64,000 nt of DNA from JANWJE01 sp044326545 (lineage in GTDB: Bacteria > Chlamydiota > Chlamydiia > Chlamydiales > Parachlamydiaceae), in NCBI GenBank assembly GCA_044326545.1, contig JBIRBM010000002.1, forward strand, positions 62,001-126,000. Reading direction: 5' to 3'. The notes under the pieces are model-generated. The model ran no database searches and was not told the origin of the DNA. It saw only the letters and a program-made list of their open reading frames with translations. The position numbers and the translations under genes were made by a program. Of this stretch, positions 44,513 to 53,579 are shown piece by piece. Position 1 is the first letter of the stretch, and every line of letters begins with the position of its first letter.

Positions 44513-47500
44513 ATGAATAAAGAGAGTGCTTCTGCGAGCTTCTCTCGATTTGATCTCTCAAGAGCGATAAAAATCGAAGGGGAAAAATTCGAGCAATCCT
44601 ACATCTGGCTTGAGCGATCCATGCCCTCTCTGTTCTTTGAAAAGATGAGTCATGAAAACCTGATGCTCATTACACACAGCTTGATGGGATTCGATCTTCA
44701 AGGCGATTTCTCTACAATTAATCGGAAGAATGGAGCCTTGATTCTCTGTCTTGATACTCCTGACGCTGATCTGAAAATTCTTCAGCCATTTAACGATTAT
44801 GGCATTAAGAGTTATGAAGTGTATGTCTCAACAGCGCCCTTGCCCTTTGGCGGAATTGACGATCACCTACGGATTACAATCCTTGATTTTACTCAGGCTT
44901 GTGAAGCAAGCGATAGAACGCTTCTTGCTGAATTAAAAGATCGCCTGTGTGAATTAAAAAAAGAAAATCCAAGTCTGACTCATGACGAATTTGAAAGCTG
45001 TTTAAACACATTCAGTCTCCATTTTCTTTTGTCTCTCCCTCTTCATCGATTGGCTTTAGCAATTCACTTTTTTTGCAGAGCGCAAACGCGTGATGATTGC
45101 CAATGTGAAATTCGTTTCGATGGGCAATGCGAAAAAAAAGACCCCCCTTCTGTCGATATCGTCCTCGCTTGGCGCAATTCACCCAAACACCACTTTTTTT
45201 ATCGTCTAGCACGCATCGTGTGTCGATATGGGTTAAGGATCAGGGAAATGAATGCTGCTTATGTCGATATGGATAACGGTCAGAGCATTCTGATGATGAC
45301 GTTAAGTTTAAATGGAAGCAATAGAGAAGCGGCTTGGGATGTTGCCTATATTCCTGACCTTTGGCGAGAAATTGCAACATTTAAATATTTTGAAAGTTTT
45401 GATAGGATTGATGAATTCCTGGTCAATCGCCGCATTGTATCGGGGAATATGGGAAATCTGCTACGCGCAATGGTCACCTTCATTCATCAAGCGCTTGTCT
45501 ACGTTGAACCAAATGTCTACTCAATTGAAAATATCGAAGAGGCTTTATGTAGACATCCTGAACTCACCTCTTTGCTATGTGACACATTTACACAACGGTT
45601 CGATCCAATTCAATCCAATCCCGATAAATTTAAAGAGAGTCATGCACTTTTTTTAACCGATGTGGATCAATTGGATACGGGGCACGAAACAAATGATGCA
45701 AGGAGAAAGACGATTTTACTCCAAGCAATGAATTTCATTAGCCATACTCTAAAAACGAATTTTTATCTTTTGAATTATACAGCTCTTAGCTTCCGTCTAG
45801 ACCCCGCCTATTTAAATCACATTCCATTTGATCGATCTCAAAAATTTCCCGATCTTCCATTTGCCATTTTTTTCATTCAGGGGATGCATTTTTTCGCTTT
45901 CCACATTCGATTTAAAGATTTATCTAGAGGAGGACTCAGAACAATTTATCCTGGCAACCAAGAGCAAATGGTCGCGGAAAGGAATCACGTCTTTTCAGAA
46001 TGTTATCACCTGGCCTTAACACAACATAAAAAAAACAAAGACATTCCCGAGGGAGGAGCAAAAGGGGTGATTTTTTTACTCCCTTTTGCCCAGATTGATT
46101 TTGAATCTCTTATCCTGAAAAACGAATTACAGTTGTGCAAGATTGACCCAAGCGAAATAGAAAAGAGAGGACAGGCCTATCACCAAAGACAAAAAAAAGA
46201 ATATCTTTATCAATCCCAGCGAGCATTTATTGAAAGTTTAATGTCAATTGTCAATTGCGAACGAGACGGAAAATTAAAAAATCGATTGATCATTGATTAT
46301 TGGAAGCATCCGGAATACATCTATTTGGGGCCTGATGAGAATATGCATGATGCAATGATTGAATGGATAGCCGCTTTCAGTCAACAGTCTGATTATAAAC
46401 CAGGTGGAGCGTTTATTTCAGGAAAACCAAAGACCGGAATCAATCATAAAGAATATGGGGTGACTTCGCTTGGAATTAACGTTTATATGGAGCGCGTTCT
46501 GCATTACATGGGAATCGATCCTCACAAGGAGGTGTTCACTGTCAAGATGACAGGAGGGCCCGATGGGGATGTTGCAGGCAATCAACTAGTTAATCTTTAT
46601 CGTTTTTATCCCCACACAGCAAAAGTGATCGCTCTAACGGATGGAACAGGGACAATTCGCGATGATCAAGGGCTCGACCTCTCCATTTTAGAACATTTAT
46701 TTATTCAAGGAAAAGGCATTTGCTTTTATCCTCCCGAAAAACTGTCAAATAGAGGCTTTCTTTTAAATAAACGGATCATCCGCCATCCTTCTGAGTATAT
46801 TCAAGAAACGCTTTATCTCTGTAAACAAGAAAATCAGATTGTAGAAAGGTGGCTCTCAGGAAGTGAAACGCATCATTTACTCCGCCTGAATGTCCATCAA
46901 ACGAAGGCTGATATTTTTATTCCTGCCGGGGGGCGTCCACGCACTTTAAATGAAGAGAATATTGATGAATTTCTCGATGACAAGGGACTCCCAACTTCAC
47001 GAGCCATTATTGAGGGAGCTAATCTTTACCTCAATCCAAAAGCGCGCCAATTTTTAGAGGAAAAGGGGGTTCTTATCATTAAAGATAGCTCTGCAAATAA
47101 GGGAGGAGTCATCTGCTCTTCATTTGAAGTCCTTTGCGGTTTAGCCCTTGATGACGCCCTCTTTATTCAAAATAAATCTCGAATCGTCAAGGAAATTTTA
47201 GAACGCATCACCCTTTGCGCCTCTCAAGAAGCCGATCTCCTCTTAACAACTCATCAAAAAACAGGCGAGTTCTTAACTTCAGCCTCCGATCGAATTTCAG
47301 AGCAGATCAACCACTACACTTATCAGCTTTTAGATGACTTGACTCCTCTCAATCTTGCAAAAGATTCTAAAGACCCTTTGATTTCTTCATTTCTCAATTA
47401 TTGCCTCCCTCTTTTAAGAGAGCAATTCAGTGTGGAATTAATGAGTGAAATTCCAGACCATCACAAGAAAGCCATCATCTCGCGCAAAATTGCCTCATAT

Positions 47501-47584
47501 ATGGTCTATAAAAAAGGGGTGGCGTGGTCTCCCTCGATCGTCGATATTTTGCCTCTTGTTTTATCTGAAATGGAGTTCATGTAG
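44513..47584 (+). CDS. NAD-dependent glutamate dehydrogenase, 115-kDa class
   Basis: A 1023-residue oxidative-deamination enzyme, glutamate + NAD+ to 2-oxoglutarate + NH4+ + NADH, which would pull imported amino acids into the TCA cycle. The first 420 residues are a regulatory-type region without a recognisable domain; the catalytic part runs from about 440: FKDLSRGGLRT, the substrate Lys in PEGGAKGVIF (about 514), a phosphate-binding loop region MTGGPDGDVAGNQL, then IPAGGRPRTLNE, GANLYLNPKARQFL and SSANKGGVICSSFE. Size fits the L-GDH115 class rather than the 180-kDa or 50-kDa forms. An AAGGA leader precedes the ATG. Confidence 0.9.
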   Translation: MNKESASASFSRFDLSRAIKIEGEKFEQSYIWLERSMPSLFFEKMSHENLMLITHSLMGFDLQGDFSTINRKNGALILCLDTPDADLKILQPFNDYGIKSYEVYVSTAPLPFGGIDDHLRITILDFTQACEASDRTLLAELKDRLCELKKENPSLTHDEFESCLNTFSLHFLLSLPLHRLALAIHFFCRAQTRDDCQCEIRFDGQCEKKDPPSVDIVLAWRNSPKHHFFYRLARIVCRYGLRIREMNAAYVDMDNGQSILMMTLSLNGSNREAAWDVAYIPDLWREIATFKYFESFDRIDEFLVNRRIVSGNMGNLLRAMVTFIHQALVYVEPNVYSIENIEEALCRHPELTSLLCDTFTQRFDPIQSNPDKFKESHALFLTDVDQLDTGHETNDARRKTILLQAMNFISHTLKTNFYLLNYTALSFRLDPAYLNHIPFDRSQKFPDLPFAIFFIQGMHFFAFHIRFKDLSRGGLRTIYPGNQEQMVAERNHVFSECYHLALTQHKKNKDIPEGGAKGVIFLLPFAQIDFESLILKNELQLCKIDPSEIEKRGQAYHQRQKKEYLYQSQRAFIESLMSIVNCERDGKLKNRLIIDYWKHPEYIYLGPDENMHDAMIEWIAAFSQQSDYKPGGAFISGKPKTGINHKEYGVTSLGINVYMERVLHYMGIDPHKEVFTVKMTGGPDGDVAGNQLVNLYRFYPHTAKVIALTDGTGTIRDDQGLDLSILEHLFIQGKGICFYPPEKLSNRGFLLNKRIIRHPSEYIQETLYLCKQENQIVERWLSGSETHHLLRLNVHQTKADIFIPAGGRPRTLNEENIDEFLDDKGLPTSRAIIEGANLYLNPKARQFLEEKGVLIIKDSSANKGGVICSSFEVLCGLALDDALFIQNKSRIVKEILERITLCASQEADLLLTTHQKTGEFLTSASDRISEQINHYTYQLLDDLTPLNLAKDSKDPLISSFLNYCLPLLREQFSVELMSEIPDHHKKAIISRKIASYMVYKKGVAWSPSIVDILPLVLSEMEFM

Positions 47585-47595
47585 TCAATAAAAAA

Positions 47596-47622
47596 TCAGC
47601 ACTCAAACGCTTTGAGTGCTAA
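47596..47622. promoter_or_regulatory. CIRCE operator (HrcA binding site)
   Basis: TCAGCACTC, a 9-nt spacer and GAGTGCTAA match the CIRCE consensus (TTAGCACTC-N9-GAGTGCTAA) at 17 of 18 arm positions. It is 11 bp past the GDH stop and lies only 6 bp upstream of the promoter that leads to hrcA-grpE-dnaK. Confidence 0.95.
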
Positions 47623-47628
47623 ATTTAA

Positions 47629-47657
47629 TTGACGAAATACCTCCTATTCCTTACAAT
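47629..47657 (+). promoter_or_regulatory. sigma70-type promoter of hrcA-grpE-dnaK
   Basis: TTGACG (47629-47634), a 17-bp spacer and TACAAT (47652-47657) match the major-sigma consensus well. Together with the upstream CIRCE site it gives heat-shock control by HrcA. Confidence 0.85.
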
Positions 47658-47793
47658 CCTGTCTTGAATATGGGGCGTCTTGTATCATGCGCTGTTTCTT
47701 CAAAAACACCCTCTTAGCGATCAAGATGACCAAAAGGGCGATCCGGCCATTAAATGGAGTGATGCAAGAAGTCTAATAATAGGGAGAAAGTGC

Positions 47794-48966
47794 TTGAAAA
47801 CATTAAAGCCTGTTTCACTCAAACAGACAGGAAAACAAGATAGAGTCCGAAAAGTGTTGCTCGGGCTTGTCGAACACTTCATTCAAACCGGAAAAGCTGT
47901 GGGGTCAAATTCTCTAAAAGAGGCAGGATTTGGAGATTTGAGTTCTGCTACGATTCGTAATTATTTTTCTCATCTAGAACAAGAAGGGTACCTCACTCAG
48001 GCGCATTCTTCGGGAGGAAGAGTCCCAACGAATTTGGGATATAGAACCTATGCAGAGCACTACCTTGACCATGAGTTGATTAAACTTGCTCAAGACCCTT
48101 TTCACTCTTTGCGTGCCTTTGACTCGCGTGAAATTGCATTATTTCTTCAAGAAGCGGCTGAATTGCTGAGTCAATCCACGCAATGTGCTATTGTCTTATC
48201 AGCGCCTCGATTTGACCACGATTATGTCATGGAGATAAAATTAGTCGCTTTAGATCAATTGAGATGCCTCTGCGTCCTCATTACAGATTTTGGAGTGATT
48301 CAAACAGAAATTTTAAAGCTGCCGGAAAAACTTTCCTCCTCTTCTATTCAACACATTGAGCGCTATTTTCATTGGCGTTTAACCGGTTCAGGGAAAAAAC
48401 CTGACGGCTTAGAACCTCGAGAGGAACAAATTGGACAAACCTTTTATCATGAACTGATGCTGCGCTACATCATCGGATATTCGAATTTTGTCGATGAAGA
48501 TATTTATCGAACGGGGTTCTCCACTCTTTTAGGGCACCCCGATTTTCAAGAGATTAAAATATTGGCAGGCGGTCTCTCTTTATTTGAAAATGCCCATAAC
48601 ATGCGCCTTTTATTGAGAGAATCGATGGCTTTAAATGGATTAAAATGTTGGATTGGAGATGATTTAGACCATCTAGTCCCTCATTCGAATAGTTCAATGA
48701 TTGCCATTCCTTATTATATCCATCATCAAGCTGTTGGAGCCGTCGGCTTGCTTGGTCCGACTCGTCTGCCTTATAGAGAATTATTTGGAACATTAAAACT
48801 ATTCTCCGAGTGTGTCAGTGAAGTGCTCACCCGCAGTATCTATAAATTCAAGATTAGCTTCCGTCAACCAGAAGCGGATAACCAATACCTGCAAAAAGAA
48901 GAACTGCGGTTGATTGGGAAATCTCGTTTGATTCTGCTAGAAGATAAACGAGCCAAAGATCAATAA
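47794..48966 (+). CDS. hrcA: heat-inducible transcription repressor HrcA
   Basis: Represses the dnaK (and groE) genes by binding CIRCE, an activity tuned by GroEL. The N-terminal winged helix is clear (LVEHFIQTGKAVGSNSL, DLSSATIRNYFSHLEQEGYL, HSSGGRVPTNLGYR), and the C-terminal GAF-like sensor domain follows. I placed the start at a TTG (47794) with AGGGAG upstream, giving 390 residues; the frame is open from an ATG at 47680, but its first 38 residues look unlike any HrcA. A GroEL-facing extension is therefore possible but not favoured. It is the first gene of the heat-shock operon. Confidence 0.9.
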   Translation: MKTLKPVSLKQTGKQDRVRKVLLGLVEHFIQTGKAVGSNSLKEAGFGDLSSATIRNYFSHLEQEGYLTQAHSSGGRVPTNLGYRTYAEHYLDHELIKLAQDPFHSLRAFDSREIALFLQEAAELLSQSTQCAIVLSAPRFDHDYVMEIKLVALDQLRCLCVLITDFGVIQTEILKLPEKLSSSSIQHIERYFHWRLTGSGKKPDGLEPREEQIGQTFYHELMLRYIIGYSNFVDEDIYRTGFSTLLGHPDFQEIKILAGGLSLFENAHNMRLLLRESMALNGLKCWIGDDLDHLVPHSNSSMIAIPYYIHHQAVGAVGLLGPTRLPYRELFGTLKLFSECVSEVLTRSIYKFKISFRQPEADNQYLQKEELRLIGKSRLILLEDKRAKDQ

Positions 48967-49020
48967 GCCCCCCCTCAAGGCAGGTTCTAAATTCATCAAA
49001 GTAATGAAGGAGCATATAAA

Positions 49021-49611
49021 GTGAAAAAAAATCAAGAAGACTCTAAAAATGAAAATGAAATGGATGATCACATCTCATTACCAGAGACATCTAAAGAAGA
49101 GGAAGAGGCATTTGCATCAGCAGAGATCCAACCTAAAAAAGTGCTGATCACAGATGAAGAACTACGTAAATTGCAGCAAGAGGTGTTTGAGTTTAAAGAT
49201 AAATATTTACGCCTTTTGGCCGATGGAGAAAATTCTCGTAAACGGCTACAGAAGGAAAAACAAGAGCTTTCACGCCACGCAATCGAAAATTTAATGATTG
49301 ATTTTCTTCAGCCTCTTGACAATCTTGAAAATGCTTTGCGGTTTGCACAAGAGATGTCTGATGAAGTCAGAAACTGGGCTTTTGGCTTCCAAATGATTCT
49401 CACTCAATTTAAAGACATTTTGTCACAAAATGGAGTGATGTCATTTGATTCTGTTGGCCGGCCATTTAATCCTCATGATCACGAAGCCATTGAAATGGTG
49501 GAAACAGCAGATCAGCCGCCGGGAATCATCATCGAAGAAAATGTCCGTGGTTATAGAATGGGGGATCGAACGATTCGAGCAGCTCGCGTTAAAGTGGCTA
49601 AAGCCCCCTAA
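49021..49611 (+). CDS. grpE: nucleotide-exchange factor GrpE
   Basis: A 196-residue DnaK co-chaperone that releases ADP. A GTG start with AAGGAG in front. The first 45 residues are acidic and disordered, residues about 45-95 the long helix (FKDKYLRLLADGENSRKRLQKE), and the C-terminal beta-rich head holds the FNPHDHEAIEM motif. Between hrcA (54 nt) and dnaK (57 nt). Confidence 0.96.
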   Translation: MKKNQEDSKNENEMDDHISLPETSKEEEEAFASAEIQPKKVLITDEELRKLQQEVFEFKDKYLRLLADGENSRKRLQKEKQELSRHAIENLMIDFLQPLDNLENALRFAQEMSDEVRNWAFGFQMILTQFKDILSQNGVMSFDSVGRPFNPHDHEAIEMVETADQPPGIIIEENVRGYRMGDRTIRAARVKVAKAP

Positions 49612-49668
49612 AATTGAGCGGTAGAGGAATATTCAAATCAAAATCATTTAATCGAAGGAGTTTTGACT

Positions 49669-51654
49669 ATGAGTCAAGCAAAACATCAGAAAAAAGGTCA
49701 TATTATAGGGATCGACTTAGGAACAACCAATTCTTGCGTATCGATCATGGAAGGAGGAACGCCTAAAGTCATCGCTTCTGCCGAAGGGACTCGTACAACC
49801 CCTTCTGTTGTGGGCTATAAAGGGACTGAGAGGCTTGTCGGAGTCCCGGCTAAGCGTCAAGCTGTCACGAATCCTGAAAATACGATTACCTCATCTAAAC
49901 GCTTTATTGGCCGTAAATACCAAGAAGTTCTTAATGAGACAAAAATGGTTCCTTATAAAGTGGTCAGCAATAACAATGGGGATGCGGTCTTCGAAGTCCA
50001 AGGAAAAATGCTAACCCCCGAAGAGGTAGCAGCCCAGATTTTAATTAAAATGAAAGAGACGGCTGAGGCCTATTTAGGAGAAAAAATCACAGAAGCTGTC
50101 ATCACAGTTCCTGCTTATTTTAACGATTCTCAGCGCCAATCCACTAAGGATGCCGGACGAATCGCAGGATTAGATGTCAAACGCATTATCCCAGAGCCAA
50201 CAGCTGCAGCCCTGGCTTATGGACTCGACAAGCAAAAAATTGAGAAAAAAATTGCCGTATTTGACTTGGGAGGAGGAACCTTTGATATCTCGATTCTTGA
50301 AATTGGCGAAGGGGTCTTTGAAGTTCTTTCAACTAACGGCGACACTCATTTGGGGGGCGATGACTTTGATAATGAAATCCTCAAGTGGATGATTGAGTCT
50401 TTCCGTCAAGAACACGGCATTGATCTTAGCCACGATAAAATGGCTCTTCAACGCTTGCGCGATGCTGCTGAAAAGGCCAAAATTGAGCTATCGGGTGTTC
50501 AATCGACAGAAATTAACCAACCATTTATCACGATGGATGCGTCGGGTCCTAAACACTTATCCCTCACATTGACACGAGCTAAACTTGAAAACCTGGCTCA
50601 CAATTTAATTGAGCGTACGCGTGAGCCTTGCATAAAAGCATTAAAAGATGCCGGTTTGACAAAAGATGACATTGGCGAAGTGATCCTCGTGGGGGGAATG
50701 ACCCGTATGCCTGCAGTCCAAGAAGTGGTAAAATCGATTTTTGGAAAAGAAGGGCATAAAGGGGTGAATCCAGACGAAGTTGTCGCTGTTGGAGCGGCGA
50801 TACAAGGGGGAGTCTTAACCGGTGTTGTAAAAGACGTTCTTCTTTTAGACGTCAATCCGTTGACACTCGGGATTGAGACAATGGGGGGAATCATGACTCC
50901 ATTGGTTGAGCGCAACACCACCATCCCAACACAGAAAAAACAAATTTTCTCGACTGCTGCAGATAATCAACCGGCAGTGACCATTCGCGTGCTCCAAGGA
51001 GAACGTAAAATGGCCAATGATAACAAGGAGATTGGAAGATTTGATCTCTCCGATATTCCGCCGGCTCCTAGAGGGATGCCTCAAATTGAAGTCTCTTTTG
51101 ACGTCGATGCAGACGGAATCCTTCATGTGTCAGCGAAAGATTTAGCAAGTGGAAAAGAGCAAAAAATCAGGATTGAGGCCCAATCTGGTTTGCAAGAAGA
51201 GGATATTAAGCGGATGCTTCGCGATGCAGAACTGCATGCGGAAGAAGATAAAAAACGCAAGGATGAAATCGAAGCTCGCAATGAAGCAGATACCCTGGCT
51301 TTCCGAGCTCAAAAAGCACTTGATGAATATAAAGACAAAGTTCCGCAAGAGATTGCGTCTGAAGTCTCAAGTAAAATTGAAGCTGTCAAAAAAGCCCTAG
51401 AAGGGCAGGATAGCAGCCGTATTCGTGCAGCTAAGGAAGATCTAGAGCGCAGCATGCAACATATTGGTGAAGCGATGTCAAAAGCGGCCGGAGCTGCAGG
51501 ACATGGTCAAGCCGATGGAGCAGCAGGTGCTGGTCCCTCTTCTTTTAAAGGGGGGGCTGAGAGTCATGGACAGGCTCATCAACAAGGGGGCGCTAAGAGA
51601 CCCGATGACATTGAGGAAGCTGAAGTCGAAATCATTGACGACAAGAAACCTTAA
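49669..51654 (+). CDS. dnaK: chaperone DnaK (Hsp70)
   Basis: A 661-residue Hsp70. The ATG at 49669 has GAAGGAG upstream (a TTG two codons out is also open). ATPase motifs GIDLGTTNSCVS, AVFDLGGGTFDISILE and VGGMTRMPAVQ are followed by the linker VLLLDVNPLTLGIET, the substrate domain and a helical lid; the tail is Gly/Ala-rich and ends in the acidic EEAEVEIIDDKK. The order hrcA-grpE-dnaK without dnaJ is the chlamydial arrangement. Confidence 0.98.
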   Translation: MSQAKHQKKGHIIGIDLGTTNSCVSIMEGGTPKVIASAEGTRTTPSVVGYKGTERLVGVPAKRQAVTNPENTITSSKRFIGRKYQEVLNETKMVPYKVVSNNNGDAVFEVQGKMLTPEEVAAQILIKMKETAEAYLGEKITEAVITVPAYFNDSQRQSTKDAGRIAGLDVKRIIPEPTAAALAYGLDKQKIEKKIAVFDLGGGTFDISILEIGEGVFEVLSTNGDTHLGGDDFDNEILKWMIESFRQEHGIDLSHDKMALQRLRDAAEKAKIELSGVQSTEINQPFITMDASGPKHLSLTLTRAKLENLAHNLIERTREPCIKALKDAGLTKDDIGEVILVGGMTRMPAVQEVVKSIFGKEGHKGVNPDEVVAVGAAIQGGVLTGVVKDVLLLDVNPLTLGIETMGGIMTPLVERNTTIPTQKKQIFSTAADNQPAVTIRVLQGERKMANDNKEIGRFDLSDIPPAPRGMPQIEVSFDVDADGILHVSAKDLASGKEQKIRIEAQSGLQEEDIKRMLRDAELHAEEDKKRKDEIEARNEADTLAFRAQKALDEYKDKVPQEIASEVSSKIEAVKKALEGQDSSRIRAAKEDLERSMQHIGEAMSKAAGAAGHGQADGAAGAGPSSFKGGAESHGQAHQQGGAKRPDDIEEAEVEIIDDKKP

Positions 51655-51671
51655 TTAGCTCCCTTTTTCTT

Positions 51672-51698
51672 TAGGGGGCAAGAGACTCTTGCCCCCTA
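51672..51698 (+). terminator. GC-rich hairpin after dnaK
   Basis: TAGGGGGCAAGAG and CTCTTGCCCCCTA are exact complements with almost no loop, 18 bp after the dnaK stop. No T-run follows, so termination may need Rho. Confidence 0.65.
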
Positions 51699-51796
51699 GA
51701 GTGTTATACAAGCTAAATCGAAAGCTATCCTGAGTTATGGTGGTTGAATCCTTCCAAACGGCACACCATTTTTGTTAATAGACCTGTTGCATCATT

Positions 51797-51961
51797 CATT
51801 AGACTTCTTCGAAAACTTGTTTTGCTTGAAAAAATTACCCTTTTTGAGCAGATTGTTTTGAAAATGTTGAGAGCGTATCCGTGCATACGGTCGAAAAATT
51901 TTACAAAAAAGATGCCAAAAATGGCGGTTTTAGCAAGTCAATGAAGTTTCCGAAGAAGTCT
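51797..51961. mobile_element. MITE-like element, copy 3 (inverted)
   Basis: The same element as 2165-2328 and 26567-26733 in the opposite orientation, with about six differences by eye. The left end CATTAGACTTCTTCG is intact; the right end stops at GAAGAAGTCT and has lost the TA. It lies between the convergent dnaK and murI genes. The rest of the spacer (51699-52015) has nothing I recognise. Confidence 0.8.
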
Positions 51962-52015
51962 CTTTCCTTCCCCGTTCCCTTGCCCCCGATTCACGTTGTT
52001 TTTGAGCCATCTTAA

Positions 52016-52813
52016 TCAGCGGAGTAAATCGACTTTGAGACTTTGCTCGTTGAATAATGATTGAGCAAGAGAATAGAATTTCTTTGGATCATCAGATGCA
52101 TAATACTGGTGTTGCCCTTGTAGAATGGGAGATAAGAGTTGCTTTTGCTCGAGCAGGTCAAAGACTTGCTCTGCACAGGTAGACGCGGGGTCTGCAATGA
52201 TCACCTCTTCCCCAATTTCTTCTTGAATCAAAGAGGCGAGTAATGGGTAGTGCGTGCATCCAAGAAGCACAGTATCAATGTTTTCTTCGCGTATTGGACG
52301 CAGATATTCTTTGATAATTAAGCGAGTGGCAGGATGATCAAGCCAGTGCTCTTCAACGAGCGGAACAAAAAGGGGGCAGGCAATTGGCAGCACAAAGGCA
52401 TTAGGAGCTAATTTTTGAATCGCGGCTTGATAGGCACCAGATTCAATTGTTCCTTTCGTCCCTAAAACGGCGATTCTGCGGCCGGATGTGAGGGCAACAG
52501 CTTTTTTTGCTCCGGCATCAATCACTCCAATAATGGGAAGTTTGAAAAGTTGGCGCAGCTTTGGGAGTGCAAAAGCTGAGGCCGTATTGCAAGCCACCAC
52601 AAGTAGCTTGATGTTGTGTTTTAGCAACAAGATTGTGTTTTCGATCGAATAGTTGATAATCGTCTGCGGGCTTTTATTTCCATAAGGAAGGCGTGCTGTA
52701 TCGCCAAAGTAAATGAGCCGTTCATGCGGGAGGGCATTCATGAGTTGTCGCATGACCGTTAACCCTCCCACACCAGAGTCGAAAATTCCAATTGCCTGTG
52801 AAGACAACATCAT
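52016..52813 (-). CDS. murI: glutamate racemase
   Basis: A 265-residue Asp/Glu racemase that makes D-glutamate for peptidoglycan. The two catalytic cysteines are in VVACNTASA (about residue 74) and LLGCTHYPL (about 186); IGIFDSGVGGLTV and FGDTARLPYG are at the N-terminus. The ATG at 52813 (or the adjacent 52810) fits the homology; there is no clear leader, but the gene begins 7 bp after the nlpD-like gene, suggesting coupling. Its presence fits recent evidence that chlamydiae make peptidoglycan. Confidence 0.95.
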   Translation of the reverse strand: MMLSSQAIGIFDSGVGGLTVMRQLMNALPHERLIYFGDTARLPYGNKSPQTIINYSIENTILLLKHNIKLLVVACNTASAFALPKLRQLFKLPIIGVIDAGAKKAVALTSGRRIAVLGTKGTIESGAYQAAIQKLAPNAFVLPIACPLFVPLVEEHWLDHPATRLIIKEYLRPIREENIDTVLLGCTHYPLLASLIQEEIGEEVIIADPASTCAEQVFDLLEQKQLLSPILQGQHQYYASDDPKKFYSLAQSLFNEQSLKVDLLR

Positions 52814-52820
52814 GATTTTT

Positions 52821-53579
52821 CTACGGGATTTTGAGTTTTTGTCCAATAAGAATACGATCATTCGTCAGTTGATTGGCCTCTCGTATCGCTTGAACCGAGA
52901 CTTTTTGCGCACGAGCTATTTTCTCTAAAGAATCTCCTGCCTGAACTTTATAGATTTTTCCCCCATCCACCTCGAATTTAATCGGAGATTCAGTTGGTTT
53001 ATTGATGATCTCTTTGACCGACTCTTTGGCTTGCCATACTTCCATCATTGACTGTAAGGCAGCTTCTAAATTTTCCATATGTTGATTTTGTTTTTCCAAT
53101 GCACTTTCAAGTTCAGAGATTTTGAGCTTATACTGTCCTAAGACTGTCACTGAATCATTAGATTGGATTTTGACCTGGCGTAGATCATTTGAAAGCCCTC
53201 TGAGCATCCCTTCCAAATTAATGATCGCCTGGTTAACAGATTCTATTTTCCCCTCTAAACTAATGGTCGATGCTCTTGCGTAATCGCGCTGAGACTGAAT
53301 ATCTTGATTTAACTGCTGTTGCAAATTTTCAAAAGAGGTTTCTTGAGATTGGAGCTTGTTCTCGAAGAGGCGAATTTCAGTTTCGTGATTGGTGACTTCA
53401 TGCCTCAGATCGGCTAAACCTGTTTTGAACTGTCTTAAGGCAGTGGTTAAATCTTCGCCTTGGGTGGGGCGGGCAATTTGAACTGCTTGCCTGCCGCCAT
53501 AGGGTTGTTGAGGGGCAGTCCACCCCGTTGCGCAACACAAGAGAAGGACTGCGAATAAAGAGAGCGTTTTATCGTTCAT
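52821..53579 (-). CDS. LysM-domain envelope protein, NlpD-like
   Basis: A 252-residue secreted protein. The ATG at 53579, which overlaps the pal stop by 11 nt, is preferred; a signal peptide follows (LSLFAVLLLCCATGWTA). A long coiled coil (about residues 50-190, RQFKTGLADLRHEVTNHE..., ENLQQQLNQDIQSQ) leads to one LysM peptidoglycan-binding domain at the C-terminus (YKVQAGDSLEKIARAQKVS...LIGQKLKIP, about 207-252). The M23 peptidase domain of true NlpD is absent. The position after pal matches the tolB-pal-nlpD order of Chlamydia. Confidence 0.88.
   Translation of the reverse strand: MNDKTLSLFAVLLLCCATGWTAPQQPYGGRQAVQIARPTQGEDLTTALRQFKTGLADLRHEVTNHETEIRLFENKLQSQETSFENLQQQLNQDIQSQRDYARASTISLEGKIESVNQAIINLEGMLRGLSNDLRQVKIQSNDSVTVLGQYKLKISELESALEKQNQHMENLEAALQSMMEVWQAKESVKEIINKPTESPIKFEVDGGKIYKVQAGDSLEKIARAQKVSVQAIREANQLTNDRILIGQKLKIP

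Noticed and set aside
49808..51400. Several alternative-frame ORFs within dnaK
   Set aside because: Typical shadows of a strongly coding gene with an even codon bias.
51744..51944. Plus-strand ORF inside MITE-like copy 3
   Set aside because: The corresponding frame is not kept in the other two copies and runs into unrelated flanking DNA.
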